A DNA stretch of 64,000 bases from Nitrosomonas sp. Lineage in GTDB: Bacteria > Pseudomonadota > Gammaproteobacteria > Burkholderiales > Nitrosomonadaceae. Below are positions 35,605-45,192 of this stretch, one piece after another. Both the position numbers and the translations under genes were made by a program. Numbering within the stretch: position 1 is the stretch's first letter; each line of letters begins with the position of its first letter. The notes under the pieces were generated by a model. That model ran no database searches. It saw nothing but the letters and a program-made list of their open reading frames with translations, and was not told where the DNA came from. Location of the stretch: positions 186,001-250,000 of the forward strand of contig JADJLM010000002.1 in NCBI GenBank assembly GCA_016710135.1. The letters are read 5' to 3'.

Positions 35605-35862
35605 TTATGGTCTTCTTTTTTGTGCCCAGAAAGTTAATCCAAAGCAAAGTGCGAAACCTGCTAGGATGATCCAAAAAGAAGTTAACTCATAGGAGAACTC
35701 ACAATTATCAGATATTGGAAAGCAAGGAGTAAATACCCCATCCTTACCTTCTAGTATACCTGCCAGCACACCCATGATCGTTGTGACAACAATAAAAAGC
35801 GGATGGAGACAAATATCTTCAATCCGGTCTTTAATGCCTATTTTATTAGCGTCGTAATGCAT
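35605..35862 (-). CDS. Possible 85-residue membrane protein
   Basis: Two hydrophobic segments (LFIVVTTIMGVLAGIL and FWIILAGFALCFGLTFW) around a loop with two Cys (CFPISDNCE), and a basic C-terminus (QKRRP). The composition looks like a real small inner-membrane protein but no family is recognised. The ribosome site is weak. Apart from this, 35424-36091 holds nothing I can identify. Confidence 0.4.
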   Translation of the reverse strand: MHYDANKIGIKDRIEDICLHPLFIVVTTIMGVLAGILEGKDGVFTPCFPISDNCEFSYELTSFWIILAGFALCFGLTFWAQKRRP

Positions 35863-36091
35863 TTAATCCAAGTTTTGCCTCAGTATCTTGGTTTTTATAA
35901 CGCACAAACTCGATTTTAAGCAAGTAGATATTAGATTTTTTCTGCTATTGCTGCTCTTTTAAAAAGTGAATTCGTTTTATTAGAGTAGCTATCAGTTTTT
36001 GATATATCAGTAGATTAGGAAAACAGTATCACGATTGTGGCACCAATAACATTACCTTGAGTAATATTATTTTACAACGATTTGATTTCAT

Positions 36092-36167
36092 TGGCGCCCT
36101 GAACACGAATCGAACGTGCGACCTACCCCTTAGGAGGGGGTTGCTCTATCCACTGAGCTACCAGGGC
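36092..36167 (-). tRNA. tRNA-Arg, anticodon CCU
   Basis: On the minus strand the cloverleaf runs from GCCCTGG to CAGGGC-G-CCA, with D arm TAGCTCAGTGGATAGAGC, anticodon stem-loop ACCCC-CTCCTAA-GGGGT (anticodon CCU, reading AGG) and T arm CGCACGTTCGATTCGTG. CCA is encoded. The gene looks intact and uninterrupted despite the nearby IS cluster. Confidence 0.93.
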
Positions 36168-36202
36168 GTAAAAGAGTTTCCATTTTACGCTATTATGTGT
36201 GA

Positions 36203-37450
36203 ATGGATAAACAACAGCCACCAATTAACCAAGATCGTGTTCAGCGCGTAAAATTGCCACAAGCCGTCATTGTGCTTGGGTTGGTGAGTTTCTTCAATGA
36301 TGTCGCATCCGACATGGTCATTCCGCTCATTCCTATTTTGCTAGCATCGGTTCTCGCTTCGGGGCCTATTGCATTAGGCCTGATCGAAGGCATTGCTGAC
36401 GCGTTGGCAAGCTTTCTTAAACTATGGTCGGGAAGGCATGCTGATATGATGGGTGGTCGGCGTAAGGTACTCGCCGTGGTTGGTTATGCTTTATCGAATT
36501 TTACCCGCCCTTTGCTGGGAATTGCTGCTTCATGGTTGTCAGTTTTGATACTGCGCAGTATCGATCGGGTTGGGAAAGGGTTGCGCAGCGCGCCACGCGA
36601 TGCTTTGATCGCTGATGCAGCACCAGCTGAGATTCGTGGCTACGCGTTTGGCTTCCATCGCGCACTTGATAATAGTGGTGCAGTTGCAGGCAGTCTCATT
36701 GCGGCAGCCATATTAGCTTGGTCTGGACTGAATCTGGTGGAAGTAATTCTATGGTCGGCAGTACCGGGTGCTATCGCGGTTTTGTTATTTATCGTCGGTG
36801 TCAAAGAAACACATCAACATGCTAAAAATGACGAGACGAATTCGGTTCAAATCCAAGCTGCGAGATTGTCTCCGCTACGGTGGTCATCATTATCTCCATC
36901 AACACAACGCTACTTGATGGTTTTAGTGCTATTTACGTTTGCACGGGCCTCAGAAACATTCATTATATTGCTGGGATATCAACTAGGTATTGATGTGGTT
37001 GAATTGTTGGTCATTTGGGCAGCAATTAATCTATCCAAAGCATTGACTTCAACGCTGGGAGGGCAATGGGCTGATCGATATGGTCGTGGTAATGTGATGT
37101 TAATCAGTTGGACTGCATTTGCGATTGCATTTCTACTGCTGAGCTTCGCCACTAGTAATATCGAATTATGGGCGATCAGTGTGTTTTATGGGTTATTTGT
37201 GGGTCTAGGGGAGGGAGCAGAGCGTGCATTGATTGTTGATTATGCGCATCCGAATGAGCGTGGGACTGCTTTTGGCTGGTATCATCTAGTGACTGGACTG
37301 GCAGCTATTCCGGCAGGATTACGGTTTGGCTCTCTTTGGCAAGGTTATAGTGCTGCAGTGGCTGTTGTTGTGGCAAGCAGTTTGGCACTAACTGCAACGG
37401 TTTTACTGCGATTATGGGCCTGGCCTAACTATGGTAGGATAGTAAAATAA
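36203..37450 (+). CDS. Major facilitator superfamily transporter
   Basis: 415 residues with about 11-12 hydrophobic segments and the MFS A-type loop after TM2 (GRHADMMGGRRKVLA) and a related loop in the second half (GQWADRYGRGN). Motifs SFFNDVASDMVIPLIPI and RVGKGLRSAPRDALIAD are shared with a group of uncharacterised proteobacterial MFS proteins. The substrate cannot be read. It stands alone between the tRNA and the DksA-like gene. Confidence 0.88.
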   Translation: MDKQQPPINQDRVQRVKLPQAVIVLGLVSFFNDVASDMVIPLIPILLASVLASGPIALGLIEGIADALASFLKLWSGRHADMMGGRRKVLAVVGYALSNFTRPLLGIAASWLSVLILRSIDRVGKGLRSAPRDALIADAAPAEIRGYAFGFHRALDNSGAVAGSLIAAAILAWSGLNLVEVILWSAVPGAIAVLLFIVGVKETHQHAKNDETNSVQIQAARLSPLRWSSLSPSTQRYLMVLVLFTFARASETFIILLGYQLGIDVVELLVIWAAINLSKALTSTLGGQWADRYGRGNVMLISWTAFAIAFLLLSFATSNIELWAISVFYGLFVGLGEGAERALIVDYAHPNERGTAFGWYHLVTGLAAIPAGLRFGSLWQGYSAAVAVVVASSLALTATVLLRLWAWPNYGRIVK

Positions 37451-37500
37451 ATGATTTTAAACCTCAAAAATCCCGTGATGTGGGTAGGAGAAAGAATTGC

Positions 37501-37871
37501 ATGGCTGATTTTACCGAAGCACAATTGAGTCAATTAAAAGCGCGATGCAAAAGCGCTACTTGGCTTTACAAGATGAGATACACAATGAGCTTGAGCATAC
37601 GCCCGATCCTCGCTTTATTGATCTTACCAGTGGTTTTTCTGGAATACCTGATGATATTGATACCGCACGTGTCGATCGACAAGTCAATGAAATGCGTCAG
37701 TTGGAGGAAGCACTGAAGCAGCTCAATGATCTTAATTTTGGGGATTGCATTGATTGCACCAATGAAATTGGTTTTGAACGCTTATTGGCTTATCCAGCGG
37801 CGCAGCGTTGTATTAATTGTCAGAAACATCATGATCGAATGTATCGACATGAGGCTAGTCCTACGCTTTAG
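37501..37871 (+). CDS. DksA/TraR-family zinc-finger protein (one frameshift)
   Basis: Reconstructed to about 123 residues. The ATG at 37501 (GGAG upstream) gives MADFTEAQLSQLKA, then the frame is lost near 37541-37546 where gcgcgatgc appears to lack one base. It continues as MQKRYLALQDEIHNELEHT to the four-Cys finger FGDCIDCTNEIGFERLL... RCINCQKHHD. Such proteins bind in the RNA polymerase secondary channel and modulate transcription, though short variants have varied roles. The 3' end overlaps the convergent smr gene by 11 bases. Confidence 0.85.
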
Positions 37872-38475
37872 TAGCATCCGATTGATTAGGATGTTGTGAC
37901 TTAAGTAAAACAATAACGGCGCCACTACCGCCCAAAGCAGGAGGAGCCTGACAGAATGCTAGGACTTCCTCGCACTGCGCAAGCCAGTTGCCAACTCGGG
38001 ATTTCAGTATGGGCTCATTATCTTTTGAGCTGAGCCCTCTACCGTGAATAATGCACACACATCGAATATCAAACTGTTTGCATTCGAGCAGGAATATAGC
38101 TAAGGCCTGTCTTGCTTGGTCTTTTGTCATGCCATGCATATCAAGTTCAGCATTGACTTTCCATTGTCCACGACGTAATTTACGTAAAATTTGGCGAGGC
38201 ACGCTTGGACGTAAATAAGACCACTCCTCACCTTCAGCGAGACTTAGCGCAATGTGGTCTGACCACGCTTCTTTGACTAAAGGTAGTTGATTGGCAGCGC
38301 TACGAACAAATTCAGACTGCTGCGGTTGCAGTAGTACGCGATCTGGTACTGTAAGTGGAATAACGTCACGCATCGCCTCCTGAAATGCAAGCATCTCATC
38401 ATCGCTGATCCGATTATCAGGGAGAGTGGGTGTCTTTTCTTTAGGCACTGAGGTGATCGAGATATTTTTCTGCAT
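37861..38475 (-). CDS. Smr-domain protein
   Basis: 204 residues from the ATG at 38475; a GTG at 38505 is possible but lies deeper in trxB. The C-terminal Smr domain is clear: ELDMHGMTKDQARQALAIFL and CVCIIHGRGLSSKDNEPIL (HGxG). Smr domains act as nickases or RNA endonucleases; several bacterial ones cut stalled-ribosome mRNA (family knowledge). It overlaps the trxB 3' end by 35 bases on the same strand, suggesting co-transcription, and the DksA-like gene by 11 bases on the other. Confidence 0.9.
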   Translation of the reverse strand: MQKNISITSVPKEKTPTLPDNRISDDEMLAFQEAMRDVIPLTVPDRVLLQPQQSEFVRSAANQLPLVKEAWSDHIALSLAEGEEWSYLRPSVPRQILRKLRRGQWKVNAELDMHGMTKDQARQALAIFLLECKQFDIRCVCIIHGRGLSSKDNEPILKSRVGNWLAQCEEVLAFCQAPPALGGSGAVIVLLKSQHPNQSDATKA

Positions 38476-39394
38476 CCAACGCAGCCATACAGCCACTACC
38501 CGCACTCGTTACGGCCTGGCGGTAGATTTGATCTTGCACATCGCCCGCCGCAAATACGCCCGTAATGCTGGTTGCGGTGGCGTTACCTTCATTGCCGCTT
38601 TTTGTGACCAAATAGCCATTTCTCATTTCTAATTGACCTTGGAAAAGATCAGTATTGGGTTGATGGCCGATAGCAATGAATACGCCTTTGACTTCCAGAC
38701 TCTGAGTCGTTCCATCCTGGGCTTGTTTGATACGAATACCGGTAACACCCGAGGAATCACCGATGACTTCATCCAACACATGATTGAACGCCAACGTCAC
38801 ATTACCATTTGCAGCTTTATTCATGAGCTTATCGATCAGAATTTTTTCAGATCGGAATTTATCACGTCGGTGAACAACCGTAACGCGTCGCGCAATATTG
38901 GAGAGATATAACGCTTCTTCAACAGCGGTATTGCCACCACCGATTACTGCCACATCTTGTTCCTTATAGAAAAAACCATCGCAGGTTGCGCAGGCGGAAA
39001 CGCCGCGGCCCATGTAAGCTTCCTCTGAAGGAATGCCTAGGTATTTTGCAGAGGCACCTGTAGCAATAATCAAAGCATCACAGGTGTAGGTACCTTGATC
39101 ACCGATCAGCGTGAACGGTTTCTCGGTCAGTTTAGCAGTATGGATATGATCGAAAATGATTTCTGTTTGGAAGCGCTCTGCATGTTTCTGAAAGCGTTCC
39201 ATGAGTTCAGGGCCTTGTATGCCCATTACATCAGCAGGCCAATTGTCGACATCAGTAGTTGTCATGAGCTGACCTCCTTGGGCCAGGCCTGTAATGACCA
39301 CAGGTTTGAGATTGGCACGCGCAGCGTAAATCGCAGCAGTGTATCCGGCTGGACCAGAACCGAGAATAAGTAGTCGAGAATGTTTAGTCGTCAT
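38441..39394 (-). CDS. trxB: Thioredoxin reductase
   Basis: 317 residues, a normal length. N-terminal FAD motif LILGSGPAGYTAAIYAA, redox-active CATC in GVSACATCDGFFYKEQDVAV, NADPH motif VIGGGNTAVEEALYL with HRRDKFR, and C-terminal GVFAAGDVQDQIYRQA. It reduces thioredoxin with NADPH in the cytoplasm. No neighbouring thioredoxin gene. Confidence 0.98.
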   Translation of the reverse strand: MTTKHSRLLILGSGPAGYTAAIYAARANLKPVVITGLAQGGQLMTTTDVDNWPADVMGIQGPELMERFQKHAERFQTEIIFDHIHTAKLTEKPFTLIGDQGTYTCDALIIATGASAKYLGIPSEEAYMGRGVSACATCDGFFYKEQDVAVIGGGNTAVEEALYLSNIARRVTVVHRRDKFRSEKILIDKLMNKAANGNVTLAFNHVLDEVIGDSSGVTGIRIKQAQDGTTQSLEVKGVFIAIGHQPNTDLFQGQLEMRNGYLVTKSGNEGNATATSITGVFAAGDVQDQIYRQAVTSAGSGCMAALDAEKYLDHLSA

Positions 39395-39427
39395 GATTTA
39401 AGTGAATCGATTTAATATTTAATAAAA

Positions 39428-40084
39428 TCAGATTGTAGTTCTTAATACAATCGAGAACTCAAAAACTTCAATGGTGTTATACCGCGTACCACTTTTTGCA
39501 ATCATCAGTGAACGCTCGAAAGGTTTTTTATGTTGTAACAGTAAATCAGCTTCATTGAGCGGTTCATCAGGAAAATACATTTGTGTGATCAATTCCTGAT
39601 AATGTTCCTTCAAAATTTTAAAGTGGATATGAGGCGGTCGGATCCACTGGGCTGATGCCGGGTACGCGCCTGGTTTAATAGTTTTGAATCGAAAAAGGCC
39701 TTGTTCATTAGTTTTGACAATGGCCCAGCCTTGAAAATGATTATCAATCGGTGCGGGATTAGGGTCGCGAGGATGACGGTAACGCCCTTTTGCATTAGCC
39801 TGCCAGATTTCAACGTTTGCGTTCGCAAGCGGCGCTCCCTGCTGATTCGTTACCTGCCCAGTTACATAAATGGGTTCGCCACCCGCTGTGGTGTGATGGC
39901 CTTTAATTTGAGTGAGATCTTCATCTCTGTCTTCTTGTGGTATAAATGGATAAAAAGGGCCTTCCACTTCTGCCGGTGTAAAAGGTAACAGTGAGCTGAC
40001 AGCACTATTTCCAGCAAGTGTTATACATGCCGCGCTGCCAGTTAGCCCGAGTCTTAGGAATTTCCGTCTAGATAGAACATTCAT
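39428..40084 (-). CDS. Exported intradiol ring-cleavage dioxygenase
   Basis: 218 residues related to protocatechuate 3,4-dioxygenase. A Tat-type signal (SRRKFLRLGLTGSAACITLA) implies export in folded, metal-loaded form. The non-haem iron ligands are visible: Tyr in AKGRYRHPRD, Tyr in KPGAYPASAQ, and both His in RPPHIHFKIL. The substrate is unknown; exported members are poorly characterised compared with cytoplasmic aromatic-catabolic ones, and no aromatic pathway genes are nearby. It is on the same strand as alaS and starts about 40 bases after its end. Confidence 0.85.
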   Translation of the reverse strand: MNVLSRRKFLRLGLTGSAACITLAGNSAVSSLLPFTPAEVEGPFYPFIPQEDRDEDLTQIKGHHTTAGGEPIYVTGQVTNQQGAPLANANVEIWQANAKGRYRHPRDPNPAPIDNHFQGWAIVKTNEQGLFRFKTIKPGAYPASAQWIRPPHIHFKILKEHYQELITQMYFPDEPLNEADLLLQHKKPFERSLMIAKSGTRYNTIEVFEFSIVLRTTI

Positions 40085-40126
40085 GCGCTTATTTTCTATC
40101 GTTCACTTTTGTTCACAATGGCATAA

Positions 40127-42720
40127 CTATAATTTCTGTCCAACCCAATCTGTTACGCTACTTAAAGCTCCCGGGAGTTTTTCCGGTAATGTACCACCTG
40201 CTTGGGCCATATCGGCTCTACCACCGCCTTTTCCTCCGACTTGCTGTGCAACAAAATTGATCAATTCACCGGCTTTGACTTTTGCGGTGAGATCATCGGT
40301 GACACCCGCAATCAGAGTGACTTTGTTGGCTTCGGTCGTGGCCAGAACAACGATACACGATTTCAATTGTTGCTTAAATCGATCCAAGGTCTCGCGCAGA
40401 ATTTTGACGCTTGCACCGTCGAGAGCAAACGCAAGCACCTTCGTTCCTTTTACTTCACGAACCTGTGCTTCACCCAGTTCGGTGCTTTGTAGTAAGGCTA
40501 ATTTGGTTTTGAGTGCAGTGAGCTCTCGCTCCGTTTGTTTAACATGATCGAGAATTTGCGATAATTTTTGCGTTACTTCGGAAGGCGAGGCTTTTAAGGT
40601 TTCTGCAACCTTAAATAAGTGTATTTCATTTTGTTGAACATACTCCATGGCGCCTTGACCTGTAACGGCTTCAATACGTCGGATACCTGCTGCGACCCCA
40701 GATTCACTGACGATTTTGAAAAGACCAATATTCCCGCTTTGGGATACATGCGTACCGCCACATAGTTCAGTGGAAAATCCACCCATCGCGACGACACGAA
40801 CTTCATCACCATATTTTTCTCCGAATAATGCCATCGCCCCTTTCTTGATAGCATCATCGTATTTCAATTGTTGCGTTTCGACCGCATGATTATGTCGAAT
40901 TTGTTCGTTAACCAAATTTTCGATAGCGCGTAATTCGTCGAGTTGCACGGCGGTATGATGGGAAAAATCGAAACGGAGTCGATTTGCATCGACCAATGAT
41001 CCTTTCTGAGTTACATGTTTACCGAGAACTTGACGTAGTGCAGCGTGTAATAAATGAGTTGCAGAATGATTATTGGCAGTATTGGCACGGATCACGGGAT
41101 TGACTTGGGCGAGCACCGTATCACCGGCCACAAGTCGCCCACTACGCAATAACCCTTTATGTCCAAAAACATTCGCTTGAATTTTTTGAGTATCAACTAC
41201 AACAAATGTGCCATTACCAGCGAGTATTTGACCGCGATCACCCACTTGTCCCCCTGATTCAGCATAAAAAGGGGTTCGATCTAACACGATAACTGCTTCT
41301 TCATCCGGTTGAATAAATTCGACAGGTGTTCCTCTCTGATAAATCGCAAGAACATGGGCTTCCTGCTGTAGATGCTGATAGCCATGAAATTCTGTAGCAC
41401 TGCCGTGATATTGAATCCCTTCTTGCATCGTGAATTTGCCGGCTGCGCGCGCCCGTTCACGTTGATCTTCCATCGCGCTTTCAAATCCAGCCTGATCGAT
41501 GCTAATTCCTCGTTCACGGGCTATGTCGGCGGTGAGATCAACAGGGAATCCAAACGTATCGTACAAGCGAAAAACCGTTTCACCCGCTAATATTTTGGGT
41601 TGAGTTTGTAATGCAGCTTCGAGGACTTGCATGCCATTTTCAAGTGTTTCTGCGAAGCGTTCTTCTTCTTGTTTGAGCACTGCGGACACTTGGTTTTTTG
41701 CGGCGACAAGTTCTGGATACGCACTACCCATTACGTTAGCGAGATCTTCTACCAATAAATGGAAAAAAGGTTGTTTTTGCTCTAATCGATAACCATGCCG
41801 GATAGCACGCCGAATAATCCGACGCAAGACATAACCTCGGCCCTCATTTCCTGGAATGACCCCATCTACAACCAGAAATGCACAAGCACGAATATGGTCT
41901 GCAATTACTTTGAGTGAATTATTCGTTAAATCAGTTGTTTGCGTTACCCGTGCTGCAGCTTTGATCAAATCTTGAAACAAATCGATTTCGTAATTGCTAC
42001 GGACATGCTGCATGACTGCGGCGATTCGTTCCAGTCCCATTCCTGTGTCGACTGAAGGTTTTGGCAAAGAATGCAATGTGCCATTCGCATCTCGATTGTA
42101 TTGCATGAAGACTAGGTTCCAGATTTCAATGTACCGGTCGCCGTCTGCAGTAGTTGATCCAGGGGGCCTCCGGCAACTTCTGGGCCATGATCATAAAAAA
42201 TTTCAGAACAAGGACCACAGGGCCCAGTATCACCCATTTGCCAGAAGTTGTCCGAGGTTGCAATGCGCACAAACTGTTTAGGGTCTACGCCAATTTCGTT
42301 TAGCCAGATATCCGCTGCTTCATCGTCTTCCGCGTAGACAGTAACCCAGAGCTTTTGGGGAGGGATACTTAATACACGTGTCAAGAATTCCCAAGCATAC
42401 TGAATAGCATTGCGCTTGAAATAATCTCCAAAGCTAAAATTACCCAGCATTTCAAAGAAAGTATGATGTCGTGCTGTGTATCCTACATTCTCGAGATCAT
42501 TGTGCTTACCGCCTGCGCGTACACAGCGTTGTGATGTTGCAGCGCGTACATAGGGCCGCTTATCTTGGCCGAGGAAAACATCCTTGAACTGGACCATGCC
42601 AGCATTGGTAAAAAGCAAGGTTGGATCGTTACCTGGAACCAATGGGCTGGATGCTACAATGGTATGGCCCTGCGATTCGAAAAAGTCTAGGAATTGTTGT
42701 CTGATTTCACTACTTTTCAT
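40127..42720 (-). CDS. alaS: Alanyl-tRNA synthetase (one frameshift)
   Basis: Reconstructed to about 864 residues, full length. The ATG at 42720 gives MKSSEIRQQFLDFFESQGHT, and the catalytic core runs through RCVRAGGKHNDLENVG and FFEMLGNFSFGDYFK. The frame breaks after GPEVAGG at a run of five G (42162-42166, plus strand); restoring a sixth gives PGSTTADGDRYIEIWNLVF and joins MQYNRDANG. The editing domain (HSATHLLHAALR, CGGTHVSQSGNIG) and C-terminal glycine-rich GGKGGGRADMAQAGG are intact. Sequence error is likely since the gene is essential. It lies downstream of recA-recX on the same strand, a common proteobacterial order. Confidence 0.95.
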
Positions 42721-42767
42721 GTCAATTTGGTTTTTCAAGCAATGTTAATCAATGGAGAAAACGCTGT

Positions 42768-43214
42768 TTAAGGTTCTTCAGGGAGATTGGTAAGAACTTG
42801 ATTAATCACTTCTGAAGAGAAGCCCCGACTGGCGAGAAAACGAGCCTGCTTACCGCGTGTTTTCCAATCTTCTGGAAGCACGTTAAATTTTTTTTGCCAA
42901 ATTTTACGTGCGGCGTCTAATTCAGTTTGTTGTAGATCGATCATCGCACGATCGATAAGATCTTCAGCAATTCCTTTTGTTTTTAATTCATGGTGGATAC
43001 GTAACGATCCATATTTAGCCCTGCGTACCTGGGTAACATGTTCGACGACGCGCTTTGCTGATAGAGATCCTTGTTGTTCAAGCGAGTCGAGCGTAGTTGC
43101 CAGCGCTTCAGATGTTTCTGCGTATTTTGCTAATTTTTTCTCAAGTTCTAATCGAGAATGCTCTCGTCTTGCTAAATGTTGCAAAGCAAGCGTTTTGAGA
43201 TTCGATTGCACCAT
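42768..43214 (-). CDS. recX: RecX regulatory protein
   Basis: 148 residues from the ATG at 43214; a GTG four codons upstream is an alternative. RecX-type three-helix repeats are visible: ALQHLARREHSRLELEKKL, ALATTLDSLEQQGSLSAKRV and KYGSLRIHHELKTKGI. It binds RecA filaments and limits recombinase activity. It sits 25 bases after recA on the same strand, the usual place. Confidence 0.93.
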   Translation of the reverse strand: MVQSNLKTLALQHLARREHSRLELEKKLAKYAETSEALATTLDSLEQQGSLSAKRVVEHVTQVRRAKYGSLRIHHELKTKGIAEDLIDRAMIDLQQTELDAARKIWQKKFNVLPEDWKTRGKQARFLASRGFSSEVINQVLTNLPEEP

Positions 43215-43239
43215 AAATAAGCGCACGCCGTCGTGTTTA

Positions 43240-44262
43240 TTATTCAGTTGATTTACTCGCTGTGGTAGCGGGTATTAAACCAACTGCTGTACGAATTTTT
43301 TGCTCAATTTCTTTGGCTAACTCTTGATGCGATTTCAAGAAGTCGCGCACGTTGTCTTTTCCTTGCCCAATTTTTTCTCCCTTATAGGAATACCATGAGC
43401 CTGATTTTTCGATGAGCTTATGCAATACACCCAGTTCAATGATTTCACTTTCACGTGAGATTCCTTCACCGTACAAGATATCGAAGTCAGCTTGTTTAAA
43501 GGGGGGAGCCACTTTATTTTTAACCACTTTTACGCGTGTTTCGTTACCAATAACTTCTTCCCCGCTTTTGATCGAGCCAGTGCGACGGATATCCAAGCGA
43601 ACTGAGGCATAAAATTTGAGTGCGTTTCCGCCCGTTGTGGTTTCTGGGTTACCAAATACCACACCAATCTTCATTCGTATTTGGTTGATAAATATCACCA
43701 TGGTATTCGTACGTTTGATGTTGGCAGTTAATTTGCGTAGTGCTTGAGACATTAGTCTGGCTTGTAGTCCCATTTGAGGATCTCCCATCTCACCCTCAAT
43801 TTCAGCGCGCGGAGTAAGAGCAGCAACCGAGTCAATTACAACTACGTCGACAGATCCTGAACGAACCAGCATGTCAGCAATCTCTAATGCCTGTTCGCCA
43901 TTATCTGGTTGTGAAATCAGCAGCTCTTGAATGTTAACCCCGATTTTTCTGGCGTATTGAGGATCGAGCGCGTGTTCTGCGTCGATAAAGGCTGCTGTTC
44001 CACCTGCTCGTTGCATCTCAGCGATCACTTGTAACGTTAGTGTAGTTTTTCCTGAAGATTCAGGCCCATAAATTTCTACGATGCGTCCCCGTGGTAGCCC
44101 TCCCACTCCCAACGCAATATCCAAACCGAGTGATCCTGTTGATACGACTTGAATATCATTGGCTACATCATTAGTGCCCAATCGCATGATCGAGCCCTTT
44201 CCAAATTGTTTCTCAATTTGAGATAGTGCTGCTTCCAACGCCTTGTTTCTATTGTCGTCCAT
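43240..44262 (-). CDS. recA: RecA recombinase
   Basis: 340 residues, normal length. Walker A GPESSGKTTLTLQVI, Walker B VDVVVIDSVAALTP, loop L1 EIEGEMGDPQMG, loop L2 FINQIRMKIGVVFGNPETTT, and a C-terminal domain ending in acidic and Ser-rich residues. It drives strand exchange and the SOS response. I did not find a clear LexA box in the 205-base gap before adk, which is otherwise AT-rich and empty. Confidence 0.98.
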   Translation of the reverse strand: MDDNRNKALEAALSQIEKQFGKGSIMRLGTNDVANDIQVVSTGSLGLDIALGVGGLPRGRIVEIYGPESSGKTTLTLQVIAEMQRAGGTAAFIDAEHALDPQYARKIGVNIQELLISQPDNGEQALEIADMLVRSGSVDVVVIDSVAALTPRAEIEGEMGDPQMGLQARLMSQALRKLTANIKRTNTMVIFINQIRMKIGVVFGNPETTTGGNALKFYASVRLDIRRTGSIKSGEEVIGNETRVKVVKNKVAPPFKQADFDILYGEGISRESEIIELGVLHKLIEKSGSWYSYKGEKIGQGKDNVRDFLKSHQELAKEIEQKIRTAVGLIPATTASKSTE

Positions 44263-44467
44263 CTTATTCCCTAATGTTTGTTCTCTGGATTATCTCATAT
44301 TCATTCCAGGAAGAAAGGTATCAACTTTATTTCATTACCATAAATGCTAAAATTAGCAAATACTTCAAGAGGATGATCAGCTTGAGATATAATTACTACT
44401 TAAATTTAAAAATAATCGTTATTTTTGCAAAAATCAGTAAAAAAGAGTAGAAAAAAGGGGGGAGATT

Positions 44468-45121
44468 ATTCGTATTATTTTATTAGGTGCTCCAGGAGCG
44501 GGTAAGGGCACGCAAGCAAACTTTATCAAAGAATATTTTGGCATACCGCAAATCTCGACGGGAGACATGCTGCGTAATGCGGTTAAGGCGGGTACTCCAT
44601 TGGGGGTCATGGCTAAGAAAATCATGGATTCGGGTGGTCTCGTATCTGACGAAATTATTATTAATCTCGTTAAAGAGCGAATTGCTGAACCTGATTGTGC
44701 AAAAGGTTTTTTATTTGATGGCTTTCCGCGTACGATTCCTCAAGCAGATGCGTTGAAAGTGGCTCAAATTGCTATTGACTATGTTGTCGAAATCGATGTG
44801 ACCGACTCTGAGATTATTAAGCGAATGTCTGGGCGACGCGTTCATCCAGCTTCGGGTCGTACTTACCATGTGATATTCAACCCACCTAGAGTTGAAGGGC
44901 GGGATGACATCAGTAATGAACCTCTTATCCAGCGTGATGATGATAGAGAAGAAACGGTTATGAAGCGCCTGGAAGTTTACCACGCACAAACCAAACCGCT
45001 CATACAGTATTATTTCGACTGGTCAGTTCGTGGCGATGCAGGGGCGCCTCGCTATATCAAGATAGCGGGTACCGGGGATGTTGAGGTAATTCGGCAAAAT
45101 ATCATTTCACAGCTTAAATAG
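44468..45121 (+). CDS. adk: Adenylate kinase, with apparent ATT start codon
   Basis: About 217 residues if begun at the ATT at 44468. The P-loop (IILLGAPGAGKGTQANFIKE), GIPQISTGDMLRNAVKAGT, FDGFPRTIPQA and the LID (GRRVHPASGRTYHVIFNPP, no Cys zinc site) are all present. No ATG, GTG or TTG occurs in frame between the upstream stop (44438) and the P-loop; the position where homologues have ATG-CGT reads ATT-CGT behind AGGGGGGAG. The first in-frame ATG (44567) lies after the P-loop and would give a dead enzyme. So either a rare AUU start or a base-call change. It precedes the phosphofructokinase gene. Confidence 0.93.
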   Translation: MRIILLGAPGAGKGTQANFIKEYFGIPQISTGDMLRNAVKAGTPLGVMAKKIMDSGGLVSDEIIINLVKERIAEPDCAKGFLFDGFPRTIPQADALKVAQIAIDYVVEIDVTDSEIIKRMSGRRVHPASGRTYHVIFNPPRVEGRDDISNEPLIQRDDDREETVMKRLEVYHAQTKPLIQYYFDWSVRGDAGAPRYIKIAGTGDVEVIRQNIISQLK

Positions 45122-45192
45122 CTTAATTAAGAGAATAGAAGCTAGATAGATTCATATTAAAGAATAAATAACGAACGAGAAGAGGTCTTGCT

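Noticed and set aside
44263..44467. LexA box in the recA upstream region
   Set aside because: No CTG-N10-CAG site with acceptable fit was found near the recA start.
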